A stretch of DNA of 19,068 bases from Anaerolinea sp. (GTDB taxonomy: Bacteria > Chloroflexota > Anaerolineae > Anaerolineales > Anaerolineaceae). The DNA lies in NCBI GenBank assembly GCA_020216845.1, contig JAIWNK010000148.1:1-19068 (forward strand), given 5' to 3'. This document shows, piece after piece, positions 6,434-13,753 of this stretch. Position 1 is the first letter of the stretch; every line of letters starts with the position of its first letter. Position numbers and translations under genes: made by a program. The notes below the pieces were generated by a model. The model worked only from the letters and a program-made list of their open reading frames with translations. It was not told the origin of the DNA and ran no database searches.

Positions 6434-7287
6434 TGTGGCGTAAACTTTCCAAACTGGATGTAATCACTTCTTACACGATTTTGATGTCGTTGGGGGCTTT
6501 GCTGTTGGCGCCTTTCTTGCTGATGATTTCGATTGCGCTTTCCAGCGATGAAACGACGGTCAAAATGGCCTTCACCCTCTTCCCGCGCGAATTTCAATTT
6601 GCCAATTTTGGGCGGGTGTTTGGGCCGCAATACGCGCTGCAAACCTTCATTGGCAACAGCCTGGTGCTGTGTTTGCTGGCAGTGCTGGGGCAGGTGTTTG
6701 TCAGCAGCCTGGTGGCCTATGCCTTTGCCCGCTTGCGCGCCCCGGGGCGAGATGTGTTGTTCGTCATTTTGCTGAGCACGATGATGATTCCGGCTGAGGT
6801 GACGATGATTCCACAGTTTGATATTTTCCGTCGCCTGGGCTGGATCAATACCTTGTTGCCCCTGATTGTGCCCAACTTTTTTGGTGGGGCGTATAATATC
6901 TTCCTGATGCGGCAGTTCATCGCCCGCATTCCAATGGACCTGGATGAGGCCGCCCAAATTGATGGGCTGAGCTACCCGGGCATTTATGCACGTATCATCT
7001 TGCCGCTCATTCGACCGGTGTTGGTCACGGTGGCGATTATGACCTTCTCCTGGAATTGGGGCTGGTTTATGGGGCCGCTGATTTACATCAACGACCGGGC
7101 GCGGATGCCGTTGGCTTTGGGCGTGCAGATGCTCAGCGCAGTACCGGGTGGGCAACTTCCAAAGTATAATATCATGATGGTCGGCTCACTGATCTTGATT
7201 TTCCCGCTGATTTTGTTGTATTTCTTTGGGCAGAAGTACATCTATCAGGTGGGGATTGTCTCAAGCGGCAGTTCTGCGGTCAAGTGA
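6433..7287 (+). CDS. Sugar ABC transporter permease, MalG/UgpE type
   Basis: The 284-residue second permease has about six hydrophobic segments. Its EAA motif is DEAAQIDGLSYPGIYARIIL followed by PLIRPVLVT, and the PAEVTMIPQFDIFRRLGWI segment is typical of the MalG side. The gene starts one base before the stop of the first permease ends (TGATG), so translation is coupled. No ABC ATPase gene follows. As in many operons of this class, the energizing subunit is probably a shared MsmX/UgpC-like protein encoded elsewhere. Confidence 0.93.
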   Translation: MWRKLSKLDVITSYTILMSLGALLLAPFLLMISIALSSDETTVKMAFTLFPREFQFANFGRVFGPQYALQTFIGNSLVLCLLAVLGQVFVSSLVAYAFARLRAPGRDVLFVILLSTMMIPAEVTMIPQFDIFRRLGWINTLLPLIVPNFFGGAYNIFLMRQFIARIPMDLDEAAQIDGLSYPGIYARIILPLIRPVLVTVAIMTFSWNWGWFMGPLIYINDRARMPLALGVQMLSAVPGGQLPKYNIMMVGSLILIFPLILLYFFGQKYIYQVGIVSSGSSAVK

Positions 7288-7308
7288 AGCCGGCAATGAG
7301 GTGTTGAG

Positions 7309-8343
7309 TTGGCTAAAAAGAGCGTCACAATTTACGATATTGCTCAAATGGCGCACGTTTCGGTTGCAACGGTTTCGCGCGTGGTCAACAATACCGGTCA
7401 GGTGCGTCCGCAAACGCGGCAGCTTGTCCAATCCATCATCGAACAGACCGGGTTTCGCCCCAATGTCCTGGCGCAGAGCCTTTCGACGCGTGCCACGCGC
7501 ACGATCGGCTTCATCCTGCCTGATATTACCAATCCGTTCTTTGCTTCGGTGTTCCTGGAAGCCGAGAAGCGTGCCCTGGCGCTGGGCTATACGGTCATGC
7601 TGGCCAATAGCCTGAACGACCCGGCGGTTGAATCGCAAAACCTGTTGAGTTTTGCCGAAAAGCAGGTAGATGGGATCATCTTCATGGGCGGACGGGTGAA
7701 TGATAACCCACCGCGCCCAGAGCATGTGGCCGAGATGCAAACCGTGTTGGAGCAGACGCCGATTGTGATGATCAATGGCAAGATGCCCGGCATTGATTGT
7801 TACGATGTTCATGCCGATGAGGCGCAGGGCATTCACGATGCAGTTGCCTACCTGGTGGGGCTTGGTCATCGGCGGATTGAGATGATTGGTGGCGTGCCGG
7901 GCAACCTGACGACGGATGAAAAGCTGACGGCCTTTGCCCATGCCTTGCAGCAACACGGCCTCGACTTGCCCGATCCGCTGACTTTGCCCGGGCGTTGGTC
8001 TGTGCTGGATGGCATGGCCTGTCTGGAGGCGCGCTTGCAGCGCCCGCCTTTGCCAACGGCCTTCATTGCCATCAATGATTTGATCGCCATTGGTGTGTTG
8101 CTCAAGGCGCAGGAGCTTGGGCTGAACGTGCCGGGCAATTTTTCGTTGATTGGCATTGATGATATTGCCTGGGACGAGATGATGCGCCCGCCCCTGACCT
8201 CCATCAGCCAAAATTACGCGCAGCTGGGCCCGGCGGCGGTAGATGTGATTGTCGCTGTCAGTGAGGGACAAGACCCGCCGCGCCAATGTGTGGTGCCCAC
8301 CTTTTTGGTGGCGCGCCAATCGTGCGGGCCGGCGACGAGATAA
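7309..8343 (+). CDS. LacI-family transcriptional regulator
   Basis: The 344-residue protein has the complete LacI/GalR layout. The helix-turn-helix is VTIYDIAQMAHVSVATVSRV (residues 6-25), followed by the hinge helix NVLAQSLST near 52-60 and a periplasmic-binding-protein-like effector domain that opens with RTIGFILPDITNPFF. Later landmarks are PTAFIAINDLIAIGVLLKAQ and FSLIGIDDIAW. Translation starts at a TTG (7309); GAGGTG at 7298-7303 with a 5-nt gap supports it, and the protein begins in register with the family (MAKKSVTIYDIA). It is the last gene of the sugar operon, 21 nt after the second permease. It would be part of the transcript it represses through the double operator at 2668-2704. 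The inducer is probably the imported sugar. Confidence 0.93.
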   Translation: MAKKSVTIYDIAQMAHVSVATVSRVVNNTGQVRPQTRQLVQSIIEQTGFRPNVLAQSLSTRATRTIGFILPDITNPFFASVFLEAEKRALALGYTVMLANSLNDPAVESQNLLSFAEKQVDGIIFMGGRVNDNPPRPEHVAEMQTVLEQTPIVMINGKMPGIDCYDVHADEAQGIHDAVAYLVGLGHRRIEMIGGVPGNLTTDEKLTAFAHALQQHGLDLPDPLTLPGRWSVLDGMACLEARLQRPPLPTAFIAINDLIAIGVLLKAQELGLNVPGNFSLIGIDDIAWDEMMRPPLTSISQNYAQLGPAAVDVIVAVSEGQDPPRQCVVPTFLVARQSCGPATR

Positions 8344-8369
8344 TCTTTTTTGACGTTGTTTTGACGATG

Positions 8370-8410
8370 ACAGGATATGCTATCCATAGCGTATCCTGTT
8401 TTTTGTTTTT
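8370..8410 (+). terminator. Intrinsic terminator at the end of the sugar operon
   Basis: ACAGGATATGCTAT (8370-8383) pairs with ATAGCGTATCCTGT (8386-8399) across a 2-nt separation. This is a 14-bp stem with one wobble pair, followed at once by TTTTT-G-TTTTT. It is the strongest terminator in the window. The end of its T-tract touches the GGAGGT ribosome binding site of the next gene, leaving no room for a promoter between them. Confidence 0.9.
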
Positions 8411-8421
8411 GGAGGTTTCTC

Positions 8422-10866
8422 ATGAAGTACACGTCAAAAATTGGGGTGGCTTTGCTGGTTCTGGCGTTGGCGCTGATTGCCTGTGGCAAAACGACGCCGA
8501 CTCAGACATCTGAGCTTGTTGTGCCGACGCAGACCGCTGCACCGCTTGCTGCAACGTCAACCCCATCTGTGCCGCTTGTGCCTTTGGGCGAGGTGCAGCA
8601 AGTGCAAGAAGGCGGCTTTTCTTTTGCCATGGTGCCGGGCTATGAAATGCAGTCATTGGGCGGGCTGGTGACGATTGCGCCGCCTGGAACGGACCCGGAC
8701 GTTGGCCCGATGATCACGCTGATCGGCGGTGAGGTGGAGCAAACGACCAACGAAGGGCTGTATGAGATGCTCAAGCAGGGTTCTGCAACGTTGCAGGTTG
8801 GGCCGGCGCGCCCGATTCGCGTGGCCGGGGTGGACGGGTTGGAGGCTGACCTGAGTGGTGAGAACAACGGCAAGTCCATGACCGGACGGGTGGCCTTGGT
8901 GATGGTGACGCCTACGCAGGAATTTGTCCTCTTGGCGGGCGCACCGACCGAGCGTTGGGCGGAGTTGGAGCCATATTACACCGCTGTGCTGGCTTCGGTG
9001 ACTTTTTCTGAGCTCACTTCGCTGTCGCAGCCAACCGAGGATGTGCCCTCTGGCCTTAACCTGGCCCCGGGATGGTATGTCTATTCGAATGCCAATGCGG
9101 TGCGTGACCTGGCCGTGGTGGATGGCAAGCTTTATGCGGCGACGACTGGCGGTGTGACGGTGTGGGACTTGCAGACCCCCGGTCGGGTGGATAAGTACAC
9201 AACGCTGGACGGCCTGGCGCATATCAGCAATTATGCCATTGAGCCGTGCGCGCTGCCGCAGGCGCTGCTGCTGAGTGGCTCGCTGCAGGGGCTGAGCTTT
9301 TTTGACCCGCAGAGCAAGCGCTGGACGACGAATGCGATCTCCCTGCCCGAGGATAGCCGCGTGGCCGCCAACAAGGTGACCAACCTGTTGTGCGATGTTG
9401 CCAATGACCGCCTGTTGATCGGCTATTCTGGGTTGGGGGTATACAATCTCAACGATGGCAGTTTTGTGCGCTATACGACCAAACAGGGCCTATCCTGGGA
9501 TGGCGTGTCCGATGTGGCGGTCAACGGTGAAGAGATTTGGGTCGCTTCGGGCTATAACGGTGTGGCGCAAATCCGCAATGGACAGGTGACGGTGCATAAC
9601 AAGGCAAGTGGTCTTTCGAACGAGACGGCTTTTTCTGTCCTGGCCCGGGATGGGGTGGTGTGGGTTGGCACCGCTGGCAGTCTGGAGCGGTTTGCCAATG
9701 GGCAATGGACGGCCTACACAAGCAAGACAACCCCCAACCTGCCCGGCAGCGTTCAACACATGGCGCTGGCCGCGGATGGCACGCTGTGGCTGGCTTCTGC
9801 TCCCCTGGTCGGGGCCGGGCAACTGTGTCAGTTCGACCCGAAGACGGCAAGCTGCTTGCGCAGCTATCAAGATGCAGCGGGCGATGCGATCATGGCGCTG
9901 ACGCTGGATGAACAGGGCCGCCCCATCTATGGCACAGAGCGCGGCATCTTCTTGCTGGATGGCGAACAGGTGACTGCTTTCGTCTTGCCTGAGGAACGCC
10001 TGGTGAGCAACAGCGTTTCGGCCCTGGCGCAAGATGCGGAAGGCAAGCTGTGGGTCGGGGCGGGCGCAGCCATTCAGCGCCTTGACCCGGCCGCGCCGGA
10101 TGCAGCCTGGCAGAGCTTTCGCAAGCAGGATGGGGCGGGGGGAAACTGGGCGGTGAGCATGGCTCGCGCCAACGATGGCCGGATGTGGTTCGCCATGATG
10201 AACGGCGATGCAAGCAGTTACTTTAACGGCGCGTGGAAGACTTACCCGAACGTGCGCAGCTTTGAGGCCGTGGCCGCAGATGCGCAAGGGCGCGGTTGGT
10301 TCGCCGACACCAGTGATGGCATTGTGGTGCTCAACCCCGATGGCAGCACAGCGATGACGTTTGGCAAGGATAATGGTCTGAGCACAAGCAGCGTCTATTC
10401 CTTGCTGGCCGATGGCGAGAGCATGTGGGTTGGCACGACCGAGGGCCTGTATCGCTATCAGGATGGGCAAATGAAGGCTGTCTTCCCCAAGGGCGACCCG
10501 GCGCTGCCGAATACCTGGATCCGCTCGATGGCGCTGCTGCCGGATGGGCGGATGGTGATTGGGATGCAGACGGGCATCGCTTTGTACGATGGCAAGACGA
10601 CGCGCGTTGTGCTGGACTTGTTCAAGCAAACGCTGCCCTCCAATGTGGTCAGCGTGGCCGTGACGCCGGATGGCAGCATTTGGGTTGGCACGGGGGGCGG
10701 CGGGTTGTATGTTTCTGCCGATGGCGAGACGTGGAAGTCTTATCGCACGACGGATGGGCTGCCCTCGAATTTCATCAACGTGGTGTATGTGGATGGGTAT
10801 GGTACGCTGTGGGTCGGTTCGGGCGGCTCGTTCGATGGCGGTGCCTTGCTGCGGATTGTGCCGTAA
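8422..10866 (+). CDS. Lipoprotein with about 14 propeller-blade repeats (Reg_prop-like double beta-propeller)
   Basis: The 814-residue product has a lipoprotein signal (MKYTSKIGVA, hydrophobic stretch, lipobox LIAC with C21) and a Thr/Pro-rich linker to about residue 48. Residues about 55-215 form a separate domain (GGFSFAMVPGYEMQ, IRVAGVDGLEADLSG) that recalls PsbP/DUF1795-like folds. The rest is a chain of about 14 blade motifs such as IWVASGYNG, VVWVGTAGS, KLWVGAGAA, SMWVGTTEG, SIWVGTGGG and LWVGSGGS. These match two-component-regulator propeller repeats, and 14 equals two seven-bladed propellers, as in hybrid two-component carbohydrate sensors. There is no kinase, Y_Y_Y domain or membrane helix after the propellers. 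I chose the ATG at 8422, with GGAGGT at 8411-8416, because an ATG at 8377 lies in the terminator stem. Role unknown; extracellular ligand binding is likely. Confidence 0.85.
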   Translation: MKYTSKIGVALLVLALALIACGKTTPTQTSELVVPTQTAAPLAATSTPSVPLVPLGEVQQVQEGGFSFAMVPGYEMQSLGGLVTIAPPGTDPDVGPMITLIGGEVEQTTNEGLYEMLKQGSATLQVGPARPIRVAGVDGLEADLSGENNGKSMTGRVALVMVTPTQEFVLLAGAPTERWAELEPYYTAVLASVTFSELTSLSQPTEDVPSGLNLAPGWYVYSNANAVRDLAVVDGKLYAATTGGVTVWDLQTPGRVDKYTTLDGLAHISNYAIEPCALPQALLLSGSLQGLSFFDPQSKRWTTNAISLPEDSRVAANKVTNLLCDVANDRLLIGYSGLGVYNLNDGSFVRYTTKQGLSWDGVSDVAVNGEEIWVASGYNGVAQIRNGQVTVHNKASGLSNETAFSVLARDGVVWVGTAGSLERFANGQWTAYTSKTTPNLPGSVQHMALAADGTLWLASAPLVGAGQLCQFDPKTASCLRSYQDAAGDAIMALTLDEQGRPIYGTERGIFLLDGEQVTAFVLPEERLVSNSVSALAQDAEGKLWVGAGAAIQRLDPAAPDAAWQSFRKQDGAGGNWAVSMARANDGRMWFAMMNGDASSYFNGAWKTYPNVRSFEAVAADAQGRGWFADTSDGIVVLNPDGSTAMTFGKDNGLSTSSVYSLLADGESMWVGTTEGLYRYQDGQMKAVFPKGDPALPNTWIRSMALLPDGRMVIGMQTGIALYDGKTTRVVLDLFKQTLPSNVVSVAVTPDGSIWVGTGGGGLYVSADGETWKSYRTTDGLPSNFINVVYVDGYGTLWVGSGGSFDGGALLRIVP

Positions 10867-10893
10867 GTGCGGCGTGCGTGATGGAATGAGGCG

Positions 10894-10927
10894 CTGTGCG
10901 CTCGCTGCAGTTGCGGTGAGCGCACAG
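10894..10927. terminator. Hairpin terminator between convergent genes
   Basis: CTGTGCGCTC (10894-10903) and GAGCGCACAG (10918-10927) form a perfect 10-bp stem with a 14-nt loop. On the plus strand it is followed by GTTGTTTT, so it can end the lipoprotein transcript. It lies in the 68-bp gap between that gene and ruvA. The minus-strand side has no clear T-tract. Confidence 0.75.
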
Positions 10928-10934
10928 GTTGTTT

Positions 10935-11510
10935 TCAGGAGAAGTATTGCAGGGCAAGGCGCAAGCGCACATCAACATCGGCGGGGGCATCGCGCGGAAT
11001 GGATTGAATGGCGGCTTGTGCCTCGACGACGCTGTAGCCGAGGGCGGTCAGTGCTTCGAGCACTTCGGTGTCGGCATCGGGCAGGCCAGTGACCAGGCCC
11101 AGCTCGCTGCTGCTGCCCAACTTGCCTTGCAGGTGCAACAAGATCTTGGCGGCGGTTTTTTTGCCGATTCCGGGCACGCGCGCAAACACCTCGGCCTGCT
11201 CGTGGAAGACGGCGCGCCGAATGGCATCTACCGAGAGCGTGGAAAGGACGGCCAACCCCAGGCGCGGGCCGATGCCCTCGACCCCTAGCAGCAACACGAA
11301 GGTGTCGCGCTCGGTGACGGTCTCAAAGCCGTAGAGTGCCAACAGATCTTCACGCACGACCAGGTGCGTGTGCAGCAAGATGCGCTGACCGGCAACTGCC
11401 TGCAGGCGCAGGGCGGCGGGGGTGTGGACGTGCAGGCCAATGCCCCCGACCATGACCAACAGACCATCTTCGAGTGTGGCAGCAATCTGCCCTTCAAGTG
11501 CGGCGATCAT
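10935..11510 (-). CDS. ruvA: Holliday junction branch migration protein RuvA
   Basis: The 191-residue protein is full-length RuvA, which holds the four-way DNA junction and guides the RuvB motor during branch migration. Domain I is an OB-like barrel (MIAALEGQI to about residue 60). Domain II has two helix-hairpin-helix motifs, LLGVEGIGPRLGLAVL and FARVPGIGKKTAAKILLHL. Domain III at the C-terminus (DTEVLEALTALGYSVVEAQ) is the RuvB-binding three-helix bundle. The start overlaps the stop of the RNA methyltransferase gene (ATGA). It is the last gene of the cluster; ruvB does not follow, so it must lie elsewhere. Confidence 0.96.
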   Translation of the reverse strand: MIAALEGQIAATLEDGLLVMVGGIGLHVHTPAALRLQAVAGQRILLHTHLVVREDLLALYGFETVTERDTFVLLLGVEGIGPRLGLAVLSTLSVDAIRRAVFHEQAEVFARVPGIGKKTAAKILLHLQGKLGSSSELGLVTGLPDADTEVLEALTALGYSVVEAQAAIQSIPRDAPADVDVRLRLALQYFS

Positions 11511-12304
11511 GATGCGCTCCTTTGGTGATAAGCCTCATACAGCACCAGGGCGGTGGCGACGGCCAGGTTGAGCGAGTCGCTGCGGCCCTGCATGGGAATG
11601 CGTACAACCGCCTGACACAGGCGCAAATGTTCGGGTTGCAGGCCTTGCCGTTCGCTGCCCATCAGCAGCAGCAAGGGGTCGGGGTAGGCAAAGCCGTGAT
11701 AATTGTCTTTGGCCTTGTCGGAGGTGCCGATGACGGCCAGGTTTTGGGCCTGTTGCCAGGCCTGAAATTCGTCCAGGCGGGCGCGCACCAACTGCTGACT
11801 GAACAGGGCGCCCATGCTGGCGCGCACGGCGGTTGGGTCATAGGCATCGGTGCATTGGTCAAGCAAAATGACGCCGGACCCGCCGACGGCATCGTGTGTG
11901 CGCAAGATGGTGCCAAGGTTGCCCGGGTCTTGGACGGAATCGAGCACGACCCAGGTTTGGCCGGGCTGTGGGTGAATGCTGTGCAGCGGTTGATATTGCT
12001 GATGCAGCACAGCGGCCAGGCCTTGAGGGCCTTCTTTCTGGGAGAGCGAGGCAAACACGGCTTCGCTCACCTCCAGAATGGACAGGCCGCGTTGGGCGGC
12101 TTCTGCCAGCAGGTCACGCGCCAGGCTGCTGGTTAGCAGGGCCGGGGCGACAATCAGCGTTTCGATTGGGGCAGATTGTTGCACCGCTTCGGTGACGATG
12201 CGCAGCCCTTCGATGAAGTACAGGCCGGTTTGCTGACGCTCTTTGCGCTCGCGCAGTTTGCGAATGGCTTTGATTTGTGGGTTGGCAGTGCTGGTGAGGA
12301 TCAT
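11507..12304 (-). CDS. RNA 2'-O-methyltransferase, SPOUT superfamily (TrmH/SpoU type)
   Basis: The 265-residue product has a short N-terminal substrate-binding domain ([20 protein letters not shown], then [11 protein letters not shown]) and a C-terminal SPOUT knot. The three SpoU motifs are visible: [10 protein letters not shown] (126-135), [12 protein letters not shown] (211-222) and [16 protein letters not shown] (236-251). Such enzymes methylate the 2'-hydroxyl of a nucleoside in rRNA or tRNA. The layout fits the RlmB/TsnR-like TrmH group; the exact site is unknown. Its start overlaps the ruvC stop and its stop overlaps the ruvA start, both by ATGA, so it is embedded in the ruv unit. Confidence 0.92.
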   Translation of the reverse strand: MILTSTANPQIKAIRKLRERKERQQTGLYFIEGLRIVTEAVQQSAPIETLIVAPALLTSSLARDLLAEAAQRGLSILEVSEAVFASLSQKEGPQGLAAVLHQQYQPLHSIHPQPGQTWVVLDSVQDPGNLGTILRTHDAVGGSGVILLDQCTDAYDPTAVRASMGALFSQQLVRARLDEFQAWQQAQNLAVIGTSDKAKDNYHGFAYPDPLLLLMGSERQGLQPEHLRLCQAVVRIPMQGRSDSLNLAVATALVLYEAYHQRSAS

Positions 12305-12798
12305 AGGCTGGTTTGGCTGAGGCTGAGGAAGCGTTGACTGTGCAGGTGACAGATGGCAACGGCCAACGCGTCGGCGGCATCATCCGGGCGGGGAATATCG
12401 GGCAGGCCGAGCAGGGCGCGGGTCATCTGCTGCATTTGCGGTTTGTCGGCCCCGCCATAGCCGGCAACGGCTTGTTTGATTTGCATGGGCGTGTATTCGG
12501 CGATGGACAGGCCGGCCTGGGCCAGGGCAAGCAACGCCACCCCGCGCGCCTGACCGACAGCCAGGGCGGTGGTGACATTGCGCGAGAAAAACAGCTTCTC
12601 CACCGCTGCTGAGGTGGGGCGGTGGAGAAGGAGAAGATCATTCAATTGCTGATACAGGCTTACCAGGCGGATTTCGGCTTGTTGCCCGGCTGGGGTCGTG
12701 AAGACGCCATAGCGCACGCAGCGCAGACCGTCGGACGTTTCCTCAACCAGGCCATAGCCGGTGGTGGCTGTGCCAGGGTCAATGCCCAGCACCAGCAT
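12301..12798 (-). CDS. ruvC: Crossover junction endodeoxyribonuclease RuvC
   Basis: The 165-residue protein is the Holliday junction resolvase RuvC. It starts [19 protein letters not shown], and the four metal-binding acidic residues can all be placed: D7, E67 in AAVEKLFF, and D140 and D143 in [14 protein letters not shown]. Size and order agree with the family. It starts 12 nt after the yebC stop, with AGAGG as a likely ribosome binding site within that gap, and it overlaps the next gene by 4 nt. Confidence 0.96.
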   Translation of the reverse strand: MLVLGIDPGTATTGYGLVEETSDGLRCVRYGVFTTPAGQQAEIRLVSLYQQLNDLLLLHRPTSAAVEKLFFSRNVTTALAVGQARGVALLALAQAGLSIAEYTPMQIKQAVAGYGGADKPQMQQMTRALLGLPDIPRPDDAADALAVAICHLHSQRFLSLSQTSL

Positions 12799-12810
12799 TG
12801 CGGCCTCTGC

Positions 12811-13563
12811 CTAGCCTTCCATGGCGGCCATGGCAGCTTCTGAGACGTTCAGGTTGGAGTAGACGTTTTGCACGTCGTCCATGTCTTCGATTGTCTCGAT
12901 GGCGCGCATCACTTGCAATGTGTCTTCAACGGAGAGTTCGATTTCCTGGTTGGGGATCATGCGCAGACCGGCTTCTTCGATGTGGACATTAATGGCGCGC
13001 AGTGCGTCGCTGAGGGTCTTGAACGATTCAACCGGGCCGATGATTTCAATCGTTTCATCTTCTTGGGTCACATCATCCGCGCCGCCTTCCAGTGCGGCTT
13101 CGAAGATGGTGTCGAAGTCCTTGCCGGAGGGGGAAACAGAGAAGTAGGCCACGCGCTTGAACTGCCAGCTGACCGAGCCCGATTCGCCAAGGTTGCCGCC
13201 AGCACGCGAGAGGGCGTGGCGCAGCTCGGCAACGGTGCGGTTGCGGTTGTCGGTGACGCATTCGATGATCAGCGCAATGCCTTTGGGGGCGTAGCCCTCA
13301 TAAGTAACCTGCTCGAAAGCAGCACCATCTTTCAGTTCGCCCGTGCCGCGCTTGATGCCGCGCTCGATGTTATCTTTGGGCATGCTGTTATCACGCGCCT
13401 TTTCAACGGCGAGGCGCAAACGAACGTTGGTTTCAATATCGCCGCCGCCTTCGCGCGCTGCCATGACGATTTCGCGCGTCAGACGGGTGAAGAGTTGGCC
13501 GCGCTTGGCGTCCCCGGCGCTTTTCTTGCGCTTGATGGTGGCCCAATGTGAATGACCTGACAT
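12811..13563 (-). CDS. yebC: YebC/PmpR-family protein
   Basis: The 250-residue product has the invariant N-terminus MSGHSHWATIKRKKSAGDAK and the segments NVRLRLAVEKARDNSMPKDN and YEGYAPKGIALIIECVTDN of the YebC/TACO1 family. Members have been described as DNA-binding regulators and, more recently, as factors that help translation of difficult stretches such as proline runs. It is the first gene of the ruv cluster, a position conserved in many bacteria. AAGGAG lies 6 nt before the ATG and a TATAAT box is found at 13616-13611, giving a leader of roughly 40 nt. Confidence 0.95.
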   Translation of the reverse strand: MSGHSHWATIKRKKSAGDAKRGQLFTRLTREIVMAAREGGGDIETNVRLRLAVEKARDNSMPKDNIERGIKRGTGELKDGAAFEQVTYEGYAPKGIALIIECVTDNRNRTVAELRHALSRAGGNLGESGSVSWQFKRVAYFSVSPSGKDFDTIFEAALEGGADDVTQEDETIEIIGPVESFKTLSDALRAINVHIEEAGLRMIPNQEIELSVEDTLQVMRAIETIEDMDDVQNVYSNLNVSEAAMAAMEG

Positions 13564-13610
13564 GACTCACTCCTTATAAACCCATCGAAGGGATTAATCT
13601 TTGAGGCGAT

Positions 13611-13648
13611 ATTATACCATAAGATGAAGCGCACAAAAATGTTTTGTG
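13611..13648 (-). promoter_or_regulatory. Promoter region of the yebC-ruv cluster with an overlapping palindrome
   Basis: On the minus strand TATAAT covers 13616 to 13611. The expected -35 position (about 13634-13639) falls within the perfect inverted repeat CACAAAA-ATG-TTTTGTG (13632-13648). No good TTGACA is present, only a T-rich stretch. A factor bound to the palindrome would compete with polymerase. It does not match the E. coli or Gram-positive LexA box, so its partner is unknown. Confidence 0.55.
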
Positions 13649-13694
13649 AACAATTGCCGTTTAAAAATTGAACGCTTGATGACGAGGCTTTCTG

Positions 13695-13723
13695 TTGAAA
13701 AAAGGGGCAAAAATGGGTAGACT
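13695..13723 (+). promoter_or_regulatory. Promoter of the beta-helix protein gene
   Basis: TTGAAA (13695-13700), a 17-nt spacer and TAGACT (13718-13723) form a sigma70-type promoter. Transcription would start near 13730, leaving a short leader with GGAG (13743-13746) 7 nt before the ATG. Confidence 0.6.
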
Positions 13724-13753
13724 CTTGCTATCTCGATTGCTTGGAGTGTTCAG

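Noticed and set aside
7261..8319. A 352-codon minus-strand frame opposite the LacI gene
   Set aside because: Antisense shadow of a well-recognised gene, with no motif of its own.
8377..8421. Upstream ATG for the propeller lipoprotein
   Set aside because: It falls in the terminator stem and would put 15 residues before a normal lipoprotein signal; GGAGGT points to 8422.
9490..10629. A 379-codon minus-strand frame opposite the propeller lipoprotein
   Set aside because: Composition is typical of the complement of a GC-rich gene; no domain, ribosome binding site or promoter supports it.
12868..13551. A 227-codon plus-strand frame opposite yebC
   Set aside because: It is the reverse of a highly conserved yebC sequence and has no ribosome binding site.
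13632..13648. Standard LexA (SOS) box before the yebC-ruv cluster
   Set aside because: It is palindromic but matches neither CTGT-N8-ACAG nor GAAC-N4-GTTC, so I list it only as an unknown operator.
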